Origin: Diorhabda sublineata | Taxonomy: Eukaryota > Arthropoda > Insecta > Coleoptera > Chrysomelidae | NCBI RefSeq assembly: GCF_026230105.1 | Contig: NW_026614268.1 | Coordinates: 124,001-188,000, forward strand | Length of the DNA: 64,000 nt | Direction: 5' to 3' | Shown: positions 13,407 through 26,372 of the stretch, in pieces | Position numbering within the stretch: the first letter of the stretch is position 1 | How the letters are laid out: the number at the start of each line of letters is the position of its first letter | The notes under the pieces: generated by a model | Databases searched by the model: none | Told to the model about the DNA's origin: nothing | What the model saw: only the letters and a program-made list of their open reading frames with translations | Made by a program: the position numbers and the translations under genes

Positions 13407-15604
13407 TGAAGCCCATTGAAGTCAACTGTCACTTTGTGTTAATTGAAAATTTTCAAAGTCTATCTTCCTCATTTGAAGTCGAATTATAACATTTCTTATA
13501 TATTTGAGTGAGTTCGCATCTAGCTTTGTCAGATATCGTCGAATAGCATCCATTGAAGCCCATTGAGGTCAACTGTCACTTTGTGTTAATTGAAAATTTT
13601 CAAAGTCTATCTTTCTCATTTGAAGTCGAATTTTAACATTTCTTATATATTTGAGTGAGTTCGCATCTAACTTTGTCAGATATCGTCGATTAACATCCAT
13701 TGAAGCCCATTGAAGACAACTGTCACTTTGTGTTAATTGAAAATTTTCTAAGTCTATCTTCCTCATTTGAAGTCGAATTTTAACATTTCTTATATATTTG
13801 AGTGAGTTCGCATCTTGCTTTGACAGATATCGTCGAATAGCATCCATTGAGGCCCATTGAGGTTAACTGTCACTTTGTGTTAATTGAAAATTTTCAAAGT
13901 CTATCTTCCTCATTTGAAGTCGAATTTCAACATTTCTCATATGTTTGAGTGAGTTTGCGTCTAACTTTGTCAGATATCTTCGAAAAACATCCATTGAAGC
14001 CCATTGAAGTCAACTGTCACTTTGTGTTAATTGAAAATTTTCAAAGTCTATCTTCCTCATTTGAAGTCGAATTTCAACATTTCTTATATATTTGAGTGAG
14101 TTCGCATCTAACTCTGTCAGATATCGTTGAATAACATCCATTGAAGCCCATTGAAGCCAACTGTCACTTTGTGTTAATTGAAAATTTTCAAAGTCTATCT
14201 TCCTCATTTGAAGTCGAATTTCAACATTTCTCATATATTTGAGTGAGTTCGCATCTAACACTGTCAGATATCGTCGAATAACATCCATTGAAGCCCATTG
14301 AAGTCAACTGTCACTTTGTGTTAATTGAAAATTTTCAAAGTCTATCTTCCTCATTTGAAGTCGAGCTTCAACATTTCTTGTATATTTTAGTGAGTTCGCA
14401 TCTAGCTTTGTCAGATATCGTCGAATATCATCCATTGAAGCCCATTGAGGTCAACTGTCACTTTGTGTTAATTGAAAATTTTCAGTCTATCTTCCTCATT
14501 TGAAGTCGAATTTTAACATTTCTTATATATTTGAGTGAGTTCGCATCTAACTTTGTCAGATATCGTCGATTAACATCCATTGAAGCCCATTGAAGTCAAC
14601 TGTCACTTTGTGTTAATTGAAAATTTTCAAAGTCTATCTTCCTCATTTGAAGTCGAATTTCAACATTTCTTATATATTTGAGTGAGTTCGCATCTAACTC
14701 TGTCTGATATCGTTGAATAACATCCATTGAAGCCCATTGAAGCCAACTGTCACTTTGTGTTAATTGAAAATTTTCAAAGTCTATCTTTCTCATTTGAAGT
14801 CGAATTTCAACATTTCTTATATATTTGAGTGAGTTCGCATCTAACACTGTCAGATATCGTCGAATAACATCCATTGAAGCCCATTGAAGTCAACTGTCAC
14901 TTTGTGTTAATTGAAAATTTTCTAAGTCTATCTTCCTCATTTGAAGTCGAATTTCAACATTTCTTATATATTGAGTGAGTTCGTCTAACTGTCAGATATC
15001 TTCGAAAAACATCTATTGAAGCCCATTGAAGCCAACTGTCACTTTGTGTTAATTGAAAATTTTCAAAGTCTATCTTCCTCATTTGAAGTCGAATTTCAAC
15101 ATTTCTTATATATTTGAGTGAGTTCGCATCTAACTCTGTCAGATATCGTCGAATAACATCCATTGAAGCCCATTGAGGTCAACTGTCACTTTGTGTTAAT
15201 TGAAAATTTTCTAAGTCTATCTTCCTCATTTGAAGTCGAATTTTAACATTTCTTATATATTTGAGTGAGTTCGCATCTAGCTTTGTCAGATATCGTCGAA
15301 TAGCATCCATTGAAGCCCATTGAGGTCAACTGTCACTTTGTGTTAATTGAAAATTTTCAAAGTCTATCTTTCTCATTTGAAGTCGAATTTTAACATTTCT
15401 TATATATTTGAGTGAGTTCGCATCTAACTTTGTCAGATATCGTCGATTAACATCCATTGAAGCCCATTGAAGACAACTGTCACTTTGTGTTAATTGAAAA
15501 TTTTCAAAGTCTATCTTCCTCATTTGAAGTCGAATTTCAACATTTCTTATATATTTGAGTGAGTTCGCATCTAACTTTGTCAGATATCGTCGATTAACAT
15601 CCAT
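13407..15604 (-). repeat. 15-mer tandem duplication, 2198 bp (copy 1)
   Basis: The length is 15x147 minus 2 minus 5. It runs A, N, S, F, Q, T, D, N, Q, T, short, V, A, N, N by rising coordinate. Copy 2 starts immediately at 15605. Equivalent T starts are 14288 and 16486, and GAATTATAAC occurs at 13485 and 15683. Confidence 0.8.
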
Positions 15605-17677
15605 TGAAGCCCATTGAAGTCAACTGTCACTTTGTGTTAATTGAAAATTTTCAAAGTCTATCTTCCTCATTTGAAGTCGAATTATAACATTTCTTATATA
15701 TTTGAGTGAGTTCGCATCTAGCTTTGTCAGATATCGTCGAATAGCATCCATTGAAGCCCATTGAGGTCAACTGTCACTTTGTGTTAATTGAAAATTTTCA
15801 AAGTCTATCTTTCTCATTTGAAGTCGAATTTTAACATTTCTTATATATTTGAGTGAGTTCGCATCTAACTTTGTCAGATATCGTCGATTAACATCCATTG
15901 AAGCCCATTGAAGACAACTGTCACTTTGTGTTAATTGAAAATTTTCTAAGTCTATCTTCCTCATTTGAAGTCGAATTTTAACATTTCTTATATATTTGAG
16001 TGAGTTCGCATCTTGCTTTGACAGATATCGTCGAATAGCATCCATTGAGGCCCATTGAGGTTAACTGTCACTTTGTGTTAATTGAAAATTTTCAAAGTCT
16101 ATCTTCCTCATTTGAAGTCGAATTTCAACATTTCTCATATGTTTGAGTGAGTTTGCGTCTAACTTTGTCAGATATCTTCGAAAAACATCCATTGAAGCCC
16201 ATTGAAGTCAACTGTCACTTTGTGTTAATTGAAAATTTTCAAAGTCTATCTTCCTCATTTGAAGTCGAATTTCAACATTTCTTATATATTTGAGTGAGTT
16301 CGCATCTAACTCTGTCAGATATCGTTGAATAACATCCATTGAAGCCCATTGAAGCCAACTGTCACTTTGTGTTAATTGAAAATTTTCAAAGTCTATCTTC
16401 CTCATTTGAAGTCGAATTTCAACATTTCTCATATATTTGAGTGAGTTCGCATCTAACACTGTCAGATATCGTCGAATAACATCCATTGAAGCCCATTGAA
16501 GTCAACTGTCACTTTGTGTTAATTGAAAATTTTCAAAGTCTATCTTCCTCATTTGAAGTCGAGCTTCAACATTTCTTGTATATTTTAGTGAGTTCGCATC
16601 TAGCTTTGTCAGATATCGTCGAATATCATCCATTGAAACCCATTGAGGTCAACTGTCACTTTGTGTTAATTGAAAATTTTCAGTCTATCTTCCTCATTTG
16701 AAGTCGAATTTTAACATTTCTTATATATTTGAGTGAGTTCGCATCTAACTTTGTCAGATATCGTCGATTAACATCCATTGAAGCCCATTGAAGTCAACTG
16801 TCACTTTGTGTTAATTGAAAATTTTCAAAGTCTATCTTCCTCATTTGAAGTCGAATTTCAACATTTCTTATATATTTGAGTGAGTTCGCATCTAACTCTG
16901 TCTGATATCGTTGAATAACATCCATTGAAGCCCATTGAAGCCAACTGTCACTTTGTGTTAATTGAAAATTTTCAAAGTCTATCTTTCTCATTTGAAGTCG
17001 AATTTCAACATTTCTTATATATTTGAGTGAGTTCGCATCTAACACTGTCAGATATCGTCGAATAACATCCATTGAAGCCCATTGAAGTCAACTGTCACTT
17101 TGTGTTAATTGAAAATTTTCTAAGTCTATCTTCCTCATTTGAAGTCGAATTTCAACATTTCTTATATATTGAGTGAGTTCGTCTAACTGTCAGATATCTT
17201 CGAAAAACATCTATTGAAGCCCATTGAAGCCAACTGTCACTTTGTGTTAATTGAAAATTTTCAAAGTCTATCTTCCTCATTTGAAGTCGAATTTCAACAT
17301 TTCTTATATATTTGAGTGAGTTCGCATCTAACTCTGTCAGATATCGTCGAATAACATCCATTGAAGCCCATTGAGGTCAACTGTCACTTTGTGTTAATTG
17401 AAAATTTTCTAAGTCTATCTTCCTCATTTGAAGTCGAATTTTAACATTTCTTATATATTTGAGTGAGTTCGCATCTAGCTTTGTCAGATATCGTCGAATA
17501 GCATCCATTGAAGCCCATTGAGGTCAACTGTCACTTTGTGTTAATTGAAAATTTTCAAAGTCTATCTTTCTCATTTGAAGTCGAATTTTAACATTTCTTA
17601 TATATTTGAGTGAGTTCGCATCTAACTTTGTCAGATATCGTCGATTAACATCCATTGAAGCCCATTGAAGACAACTG
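15605..17677 (-). repeat. 15-mer tandem duplication (copy 2, incomplete)
   Basis: It follows copy 1 at the 2198-bp offset and stays colinear to about 17.68 kb, where the neighbouring short monomer (about 17746) replaces the expected N. One private change is TTGAAACCC near 16637. Confidence 0.8.
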
Positions 17678-19990
17678 TCACTTTGTGTTAATTGAAAATT
17701 TTCTAAGTCTATCTTCCTCATTTGAAGTCGAATTTCAACATTTCTTATATATTGAGTGAGTTCGTCTAACTGTCAGATATCATCGAAAAACATCTATTGA
17801 AGCCCATTGAAGCCAACTGTCACTTTGTGTTAATTGAAAATTTTCAAAGTCTATCTTCCTCATTTGAAGTCGAATTTTAACATTTCTTATATATTTGAGT
17901 GAGTTCGCATCTTGCTTTGACAGATATCGTCGAATAGCATCCATTGAGGCCCATTGAGGTTAACTGTCACTTTGTGTTAATTGAAAATTTTCAAAGTCTA
18001 TCTTCCTCATTTGAAGTCGAATTTCAACATTTCTTATATATTTGAGTGAGTTCGCATCTAACTCTGTCAGATATCGTCGAATAACATCCATTGAAGCCCA
18101 TTGAGGTCAACTGTCACTTTGTGTTAATTGAAAATTTTCTAATTCTATCTTCCTCATTTGAAGTCGAATTTTAACATTTCTTATATATTTGAGTGAGTTC
18201 GCATCTAGCTTTGTCAGATATCGTCGAATAGCATCCATTGAAGCCCATTGAGGTCAACTGTCACTTTGTGTTAATTGAAAATTTTCAAAGTCTATCTTTC
18301 TCATTTGAAGTCGAATTTTAACATTTCTTATATATTTGAGTGAGTTCGCATCTAACTTTGTCAGATATCGTCGATTAACATCCATTGAAGCCCATTGAAG
18401 TCAACTGTCACTTTGTGTTAATTGAAAATTTTCTAAGTCTATCTTCCTCATTTGAAGTCGAATTTCAACATTTCTTATATATTGAGTGAGTTCGTCTAAC
18501 TGTCAGATATCATCGAAAAACATCTATTGAAGCCCATTGAAGCCAACTGTCACTTTGTGTTAATTGAAAATTTTCAAAGTCTATCTTCCTCATTTGAAGT
18601 CGAATTTTAACATTTCTCATATATTTGAGTGAGTTCGCATCTAACTTTGTCAGATATCGTCGATTAACATCCATTGAAGCCCATTGAAGTCAACTGTCAC
18701 TTTGTGTTAATTGAAAATTTTCAAAGTCTATCTTCCTCATTTGAAGTCGAATTTTAACATTTCTTATATATTTGAGTGAGTTCGCATCTTGCTTTGACAG
18801 ATATCGTCGAATAGCATCCATTGAGGCCCATTGAGGTTAACTGTCACTTTGTGTTAATTGAAAATTTTCAAAGTCTATCTTCCTCATTTGAAGTCGAATT
18901 TCAACATTTCTCATATGTTTGAGTGAGTTTGCGTCTAACTTTGTCAGATATCTTCGAAAAACATCCATTGAAGCCCATTGAAGTCAACTGTCACTTTGTG
19001 TTAATTGAAAATTTTCAAAGTCTATCTTCCTCATTTGAAGTCGAATTTCAACATTTCTTATATATTTGAGTGAGTTCGCATCTAACTCTGTCAGATATCG
19101 TTGAATAACATCCATTGAAGCCCATTGAAGCCAACTGTCACTTTGTGTTAATTGAAAATTTTCAAAGTCTATCTTCCTCATTTGAAGTCGAATTTCAACA
19201 TTTCTCATATATTTGAGTGAGTTCGCATCTAACACTGTCAGATATCGTCGAATAACATCCATTGAAGCCCATTGAAGTCAACTGTCACTTTGTGTTAATT
19301 GAAAATTTTCAAAGTCTATCTTCCTCATTTGAAGTCGAGCTTCAACATTTCTTGTATATTTTAGTGAGTTCGCATCTAGCTTTGTCAGATATCGTCGAAT
19401 ATCATCCATTGTAGCCCATTGAGGTCAACTGTCACTTTGTGTTAATTGAAAATTTTCAGTCTATCTTCCTCATTTGAAGTCGAATTTTAGCATTTCTTAT
19501 ATATTTGAGTGAGTTCGCATCTAACTTTGTCAGATATCGTCGATTAACATCCATTGAAGCCCATTGAAGTCAACTGTCACTTTGTGTTAATTGAAAATTT
19601 TCAAAGTCTATCTTCCTCATTTGAAGTCGAATTTCAACATTTCTTATATATTTGAGTGAGTTCGCATCTAACTCTGTCTGATATCGTTGAATAACATCCA
19701 TTGAAGCCCATTGAAGCCAACTGTCACTTTGTGTTAATTGAAAATTTTCAAAGTCTATCTTCCTCATTTGAAGTCGAATTTCAACATTTCTTATATATTT
19801 GAGTGAGTTCGCATCTAACACTGTCAGATATCGTCGAATAACATCCATTGAAGCCCATTGAAGTCAACTGTCACTTTGTGTTAATTGAAAATTTTCTAAG
19901 TCTATCTTCCTCATTTGAAGTCGAATTTCAACATTTCTTATATATTGAGTGAGTTCGTCTAACTGTCAGATATCATCGAAAAACATCTAT
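17678..19990 (-). repeat. Irregular left-arm block before the F-rich trimers
   Basis: It contains three short monomers (about 17746, 18480, 19944), S monomers, the Q-T-D-N series at 18984-19554 and a Q-T pair up to 19848. The T start at 19262 is 2776 bp from that at 16486, which is 19x147 minus 2 minus 15. A private CATTGTAGCC near 19410 and TTTTAGCATT near 19488 mark individual divergence. Confidence 0.75.
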
Positions 19991-20874
19991 TGAAGCCCAT
20001 TGAAGCCAACTGTCACTTTGTGTTAATTGAAAATTTTCAAAGTCTATCTTCCTCATTTGAAGTCGAATTTCAACATTTCTTATATATTTGAGTGAGTTCG
20101 CATCTAACTCTGTCAGATATCGTCGAATAACATCCATTGAAGCCCATTGAAGCCAACTGTCACATTGTGTTAATAGAAAATTTTCAAAGTCTATCTTCCT
20201 CATTTGAAGTCGAATTTCAACATTTCTCATATATTTGAGTAAGTTTGCGTCTAACTTTGTCAGATATCTTCGAAAAACATCCATTGAAGCCCATTGAAGT
20301 CAACTGTCACTTTGTGCTAATTGAAAAGTTTTCAAAGTCTATCTTCCTCATTTGAAGTCGAATTTCAACATTCCTTATATATTTGAGTGAGTTTGCGTCT
20401 AACTTTGTCAGATATCTTCGAAAAACATCCATTGAAGCCCATTGAAGTCAACTGTCACTTTGTGTTAATTGAAAATTTTCAAAGTCTATCTTCCTCATTT
20501 GAAGTCGAATTTCAACATTTCTTATATATTTGAGTGAGTTCGCATCTAACTCTGTCAGATATCGTCGAATAACATCCATTGAAGCCCATTGAAGCCAACT
20601 GTCACTTTGTGTTAATTGAAAATTTTCAAAGTCTATCTTCCTCATTTGAAGTCGAATTTCAACATTTCTCATATATTTGAGTAAGTTTGCGTCTAACTTT
20701 GTCAGATATCTTCGAAAAACATCCATTGAAGCCCATTGAAGTCAACTGTCACTTTGTGTTAATTGAAAAGTTTTCAAAGTCTATCTTCCTCATTTGAAGT
20801 CGAATTTCAACATTCCTTATATATTTGAGTGAGTTTGCGTCTAACTTTGTCAGATATCTTCGAAAAACATCCAT
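19991..20874 (-). repeat. Two tandem 442-bp trimers (V, F, F with one extra base)
   Basis: The units are 19991-20432 and 20433-20874. Each contains a 148-bp F monomer with an extra G in the centre of the palindrome (GAAAAGTTTTC, near 20326 and 20768) and ACATTCCTTAT for ACATTTCTTAT. The first unit adds private changes near 20164-20174 (CACATTGTG, AATAGAAAA). The array then ends with V and A monomers up to 21168. Confidence 0.9.
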
Positions 20875-21185
20875 TGAAGCCCATTGAAGTCAACTGTCAC
20901 TTTGTGTTAATTGAAAATTTTCAAAGTCTATATTCCTCATTTGAAGTCGAATTTCAACATTTCTTATATATTTGAGTGAGTTTGCATCTAACTCTGTCAG
21001 ATATCGTCGAATAACATCCATTGAAGCCCATTGAAGCCAACTGTCACTTTGTGTTAATTGAAAATTTTCAAAGTCTATCTTCCTCATTTGAAGTCGAATT
21101 TCAACATTTCTTATATATTTGAGTGAGTTCGCATCTAACTTTGTCAGATATTGTCGAATAGCATCCATTGAAGCCCATTGAAGCC

Positions 21186-21228
21186 AACTGTCACTTTGTG
21201 TTAATTAAAGCCACACAAAGTGACAGTT
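21186..21228. other. Head-to-head orientation switch of the satellite
   Basis: Left of this point monomers read on the minus strand, right of it on the plus strand, so the two arrays diverge. The arms AACTGTCACTTTGTGT (21186-21201) and its exact reverse complement (21213-21228) surround an 11-bp spacer. Both arms are the same conserved part of the monomer (the ACACAAAGTGACAG region). Left-array identity ends about 21206 and right-array identity starts about 21213, so only some 6 bp (AAAGCC) are unassigned. No target-site duplication or mobile-element end is seen, which suits an inversion breakpoint joined almost bluntly. An assembly join in a repeat is the alternative. Confidence 0.9.
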
Positions 21229-21245
21229 AACCTCAATGGGCCTCA

Positions 21246-22122
21246 ATGGATGCTATTCGACGATATCTGTCAAAGCAAGATGCGAACTCACTCAAATATA
21301 TAAGAAATGTTAAAATTCGACTTCAAATGAGGAAGATAGACTTAGAAAATTTTCAATTAACACAAAGTGACAGTTGACTTCAATGGGCTTCAATGGATGT
21401 TAATCGACGATATCTGACAAAGTTAGATGCGAACTCACTCAAATATATGAGAAATGTTAAAATTCGACTTCAAATGAGGAAGATAGACTTTGAAAATTTT
21501 CAATTAACACAAAGTGACAGTTGGCTTCAATGGGCTTCAATAGATGTTTTTCGATGATATCTGACAGTTAGACGAACTCACTCAATATATAAGAAATGTT
21601 GAAATTCGACTTCAAATGAGGAAGATAGACTTAGAAAATTTTCAATTAACACAAAGTGACAGTTGACTTCAATGGGCTTCAATGGATGTTAATCGACGAT
21701 ATCTGACAAAGTTAGATGCGAACTCACTCAAATATATAAGAAATGTTAAAATTCGACTTCAAATGAGAAAGATAGACTTTGAAAATTTTCAATTAACACA
21801 AAGTGACAGTTGACCTCAATGGGCTTCAATGGATGCTATTCGACGATATCTGACAAAGCTAGATGCGAACTCACTCAAATATATAAGAAATGTTAAAATT
21901 CGACTTCAAATGAGGAAGATAGACTTAGAAAATATTCAATTAACACAAAGTGACAGTTGACCTCAATGGGCTTCAATGGATGTTATTCGACGATATCTGA
22001 CAGAGTTAGATGCGAACTCACTCAAATATATAAGAAATGTTGAAATTCGACTTCAAATGAGGAAGATAGACTTTAAAAATTTTCAATTAACACAAAGTGA
22101 CAGTTAACCTCAATGGGCCTCA
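21246..22122 (+). repeat. 877-bp hexamer of left-arm type, inverted (copy 1)
   Basis: Order is S, N, short, N, A, V, length 5x147+142. The same order is read on the minus strand from about 4922 down to 4045 in the left arm. S and short types are otherwise confined to the left arm, so this block belongs by descent to the left-type repeats although it sits on the other side of the orientation switch. Confidence 0.85.
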
Positions 22123-22999
22123 ATGGATGCTATTCGACGATATCTGTCAAAGCAAGATGCGAACTCACTCAAATATATAAGATATGTTAAAATTCGACTT
22201 CAAATGAGGAAGATAGACTTAGAAAATTTTCAATTAACACAAAGTGACAGTTGACTTCAATGGGCTTCAATGGATGTTAATCGACGATATCTGACAAAGT
22301 TAGATGCGAACTCACTCAAATATATGAGAAATGTTAAAATTCGACTTCAAATGAGGAAGATAGACTTTGAAAATTTTCAATTAACACAAAGTGACAGTTG
22401 GCTTCAATGGGCTTCAATAGATGTTTTTCGATGATATCTGACAGTTAGACGAACTCACTCAATATATAAGAAATGTTGAAATTCGACTTCAAATGAGGAA
22501 GATAGACTTAGAAAATTTTCAATTAACACAAAGTGACAGTTGTCTTCAATGGGCTTCAATGGATGTTAATCGACGATATCTGACAAAGTTAGATGCGAAC
22601 TCACTCAAATATATAAGAAATGTTAAAATTCGACTTCAAATGAGAAAGATAGACTTTGAAAATTTTCAATTAACACAAAGTGACAGTTGACCTCAATGGG
22701 CTTCAATGGATGCTATTCGACGATATCTGACAAAGCTAGATGCGAACTCACTCAAATATATAAGAAATGTTAAAATTCGACTTCAAATGAGGAAGATAGA
22801 CTTAGAAAATTTTCAATTAACACAAAGTGACAGTTGACCTCAATGGGCTTCAATGGATGTTATTCGACGATATCTGACAGAGTTAGATGCGAACTCACTC
22901 AAATATATAAGAAATGTTGAAATTCGACTTCAAATGAGGAAGATAGACTTTGAAAATTTTCAATTAACACAAAGTGACAGTTGACTTCAATGGGCTTCA
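22123..22999 (+). repeat. 877-bp hexamer of left-arm type, inverted (copy 2)
   Basis: It is a tandem copy of the preceding unit with the same six types. Differences include CAGTTGTCTTC near 22540 in place of CAGTTGACTTC. It is followed by F, V, A, D, T (23000-23732), which also matches left-arm order read on the minus strand from 3751 to about 3165. Confidence 0.85.
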
Positions 23000-23732
23000 A
23001 TGGATGTTTTTCGAAGATATCTGACAAAGTTAGACGCAAACTTACTCAAATATATGAGAAATGTTGAAATTCGACTTCAAATGAGGAAGATAGACTTTGA
23101 AAATTTTCAATTAACACAAAGTGACAGTTGGCTTCAATGGGCTTCAATGGATGTTATTCGACGATATCTGACAGAGTTAGATGCGAACTCACTCAAATAT
23201 ATAAGAAATGTTGAAATTCGACTTCAAATGAGGAAGATAGACTTTGAAAATTTTCAATTAACACAAAGTGACAGTTGACCTCAATGGGCTTCAATGGATG
23301 CTATTCGACGATATCTGACAAAGCTAGATGCGAACTCACTCAAATATATAAGAAATGTTAAAATTCGACTTCAAATGAGGAAGATAGACTTTGAAAATTT
23401 TCAATTAACACAAAGTGACAGTTGACCTCAATGGGCTTCAATGGATGATATTCGACGATATCTGACAAAGTTAGATGCGAACTCACTAAAATATACAAGA
23501 AATGTTGGAGTTCGACTTCAAATGAGGAAGATAGACTGAAAATTTTCAATTAACACAAAGTGACAGTTGACTTCAATGGGCTTCAATGGATGTTATTCGA
23601 CGATATCTGACAGTGTTAGATGCGAACTCACTCAAATATATAAGAAATGTTGAAATTCGACTTCAAATGAGGAAGATAGACTTTGAAAATTTTCAATTAA
23701 CACAAAGTGACAGTTGACTTCAATGGGCTTCA

Positions 23733-25784
23733 ATGGATGTTTTTCGAAGATATCTGACAAAGTTAGACGCAAACTCACTCAAACATATGAGAAATGTTGT
23801 AATTCGACTTCAAATGAGGAAGATAGACTTTGAAAATTTTCAATTAACACAAAGTGACAGTTGGCTTCAATGGGCTTCAATGGATGCTATTCGACGATAT
23901 CTGACAAAGTTAGATGCGAACTCACTCAAATATATAAGAAATGTTGAAATTCGACTTCAAATGAGGAAGATAGACTTTGAAAATTTTCAATTAACACAAA
24001 GTGACAGTTGACTTCAATGGGCTTCAATGGATGTTTTTCGAAGATATCTGACAAAGTTAGACGCAAACTCACTCAAACATATGAGAAATGTTGTAATTCG
24101 ACTTCAAATGAGGAAGATAGACTTTGAAAATTTTCAATTAACACAAAGTGACAGTTGACCTCAATGGGCTTCAATGGATGATATTCGACGATATCTGACA
24201 AAGTTAGATGCGAACTCACTAAAATATACAAGAAATGTTGAAGTTCGACTTCAAATGAGGAAGATAGACTGAAAATTTTCAATTAACACAAAGTGACAGT
24301 TGACTTCAATGGGCTTCAATGGATGTTATTCGACGATATCTGACAGTGTTAGATGCGAACTCACTCAAATATATAAGAAATGTTGAAATTCGACTTCAAA
24401 TGAGGAAGATAGACTTTGAAAATTTTCAATTAACACAAAGTGACAGTTGACTTCAATGGGCTTCAATGGATGTTTTTCGAAGATATCTGACAAAGTTAGA
24501 CGCAAACTCACTCAAACATATGAGAAATGTTGTAATTCGACTTCAAATGAGGAAGATAGACTTTGAAAATTTTCAATTAACACAAAGTGACAGTTGGCTT
24601 CAATGGGCTTCAATGGATGTTATTCGACGATATCTGACAAAGTTAGATGCGAACTCACTAAAATATACAAGAAATGTTGAAGTTCGACTTCAAATGAGGA
24701 AGATAGACTTTGAAAATTTTCAATTAACATAAAGTGACAGTTGACCTCAATGGGCTTCAATGGATGATATTCGACGATATCTGACAAAGTTAGATGCGAA
24801 CTCACTAAAATATACAAGAAATGTTGAAGTTCGACTTCAAATGAGGAAGATAGACTTTGAAAATTTTCAATTAACACAAAGTGACAGTTGACCTCAATGG
24901 GCTTCAATGGATGATATTCGACGATATCTGACAAAGTTAGATGCGAACTCACTAAAATATACAAGAAATGTTGGAGTTCGACTTCAAATGAGGAAGATAG
25001 ACTGAAAATTTTCAATTAACACAAAGTGACAGTTGACTTCAATGGGCTTCAATGGATGTTATTCGACGATATCTGACAGTGTTAGATGCGAACTCACTCA
25101 AATATATAAGAAATGTTGAAATTCGACTTCAAATGAGGAAGATAGACTTTGAAAATTTTCAATTAACACAAAGTGACAGTTGACTTCAATATGCTTCAAT
25201 GGATGTTTTTCGAAGATATCTGACAAAGTTAGACGCAAACTCACTCAAACATATGAGAAATGTTGTAATTCGACTTCAAATGAGGAAGATAGACTTTGAA
25301 AATTTTCAATTAACACAAAGTGACAGTTGGCTTCAATGGGCTTCAATGGATGCTATTCGACGATATCTGACAAAGTTAGATGCGAACTCACTCAAATATA
25401 TAAGAAATGTTCAAATTCGACTTCAAATGAGGAAGATAGACTTTGAAAATTTTCAATTAACACAAAGTGACAGTTGACCTCAATGGGCTTCAATGGATGA
25501 TATTCGACGATATCTGACAAAGTTAGATGCGAACTCACTAAAATATACAAGAAATGTTGAAGTTCGACTTCAAATGAGGAAGATAGACTGAAAATTTTCA
25601 ATTAACACAAAGTGACAGTTGACTTCAATGGGCTTCAATGGATGTTATTCGACGATATCTGACAGTGTTAGATGCGAACTCACTCAAATATATAAGAAAT
25701 GTTGAAATTCGACTTCAAATGAGGAAGATAGACTTTGAAAATTTTCAATTAACACAAAGTGACAGTTGACTTCAATGGGCTTCA
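23733..25784 (+). repeat. F-started 5-mer/4-mer repeats ending in D(145) and T
   Basis: Units are 23733-24465 (F, A, F, D, T; 733 bp), 24466-25198 (F, V/D, D, D, T; 733 bp) and 25199-25784 (F, A, D, T; 586 bp). Each last D has the 2-bp loss giving GACTGAAAATT. The F monomers share a private GTTGTAATTCG. The next F starts at 25785 and leads through A, V and F to 26372. Confidence 0.85.
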
Positions 25785-26372
25785 ATGGATGTTTTTCGAA
25801 GATATCTGACAAAGTTAGACGCAAACTCACTCAAACATATGAGAAATGTTGTAATTCGACTTCAAATGAGGAAGATAGACTTTGAAAATTTTCAATTAAC
25901 ACAAAGTGACAGTTGGCTTCAATGGGCTTCAATGGATGCTATTCGACGATATCTGACAAAGTTAGATGCGAACTCACTCAAATATATAAGAAATGTTCAA
26001 ATTCGACTTCAAATGAGGAAGATAGACTTTGAAAATTTTCAATTAACACAAAGTGACAGTTGGCTTCAATGGGCTTCAATGGATGTTATTCGACGATATC
26101 TGACAGAGTTAGATGCGAACTCACTCAAATATATAAGAAATGTTGAAATTCGACTTCAAATGAGGAAGATAGACTTTGAAAATTTTCAATTAACACAAAG
26201 TGACAGTTGACTTCAATGGGCTTCAATGGATGTTTTTCGAAGATATCTGACAAAGTTAGACGCAAACTCACTCAAACATATGAGAAATGTTGAAATTCGA
26301 CTTCAAATGAGGAAGATAGACTTAGAAAATTTTCAATTAACACAAAGTGACAGTTGACCTCAATGGGCTTCA

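Larger units (their letters stand above)
1..21206 (-). repeat. Left satellite array, 147-bp monomers on the minus strand
   Basis: The stretch holds 145 head-to-tail monomers plus a 38-bp part-monomer next to the orientation switch; the first monomer is cut by the window edge. Monomer starts can be followed from 95 to 21168 with every spacing explained: 147 bp, except fifteen 142-bp monomers, eleven monomers with a 2-bp loss (TTTTCAGTC for TTTTCAAAGTC) and two with one extra G. Types N, S, Q, T and short are common here and rare in the right arm; E and V* are absent. Nothing non-satellite is inserted. That this is a centromere or pericentromere is inferred from array size and higher-order structure; no gene or kinetochore-protein motif supports it directly. 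Confidence 0.97.

Noticed and set aside
21186..21228. Transposon end or intrinsic terminator at the inverted repeat
   Set aside because: Both arms are ordinary satellite sequence in opposite orientation. There is no U-tract, no flanking target duplication and no transposase.
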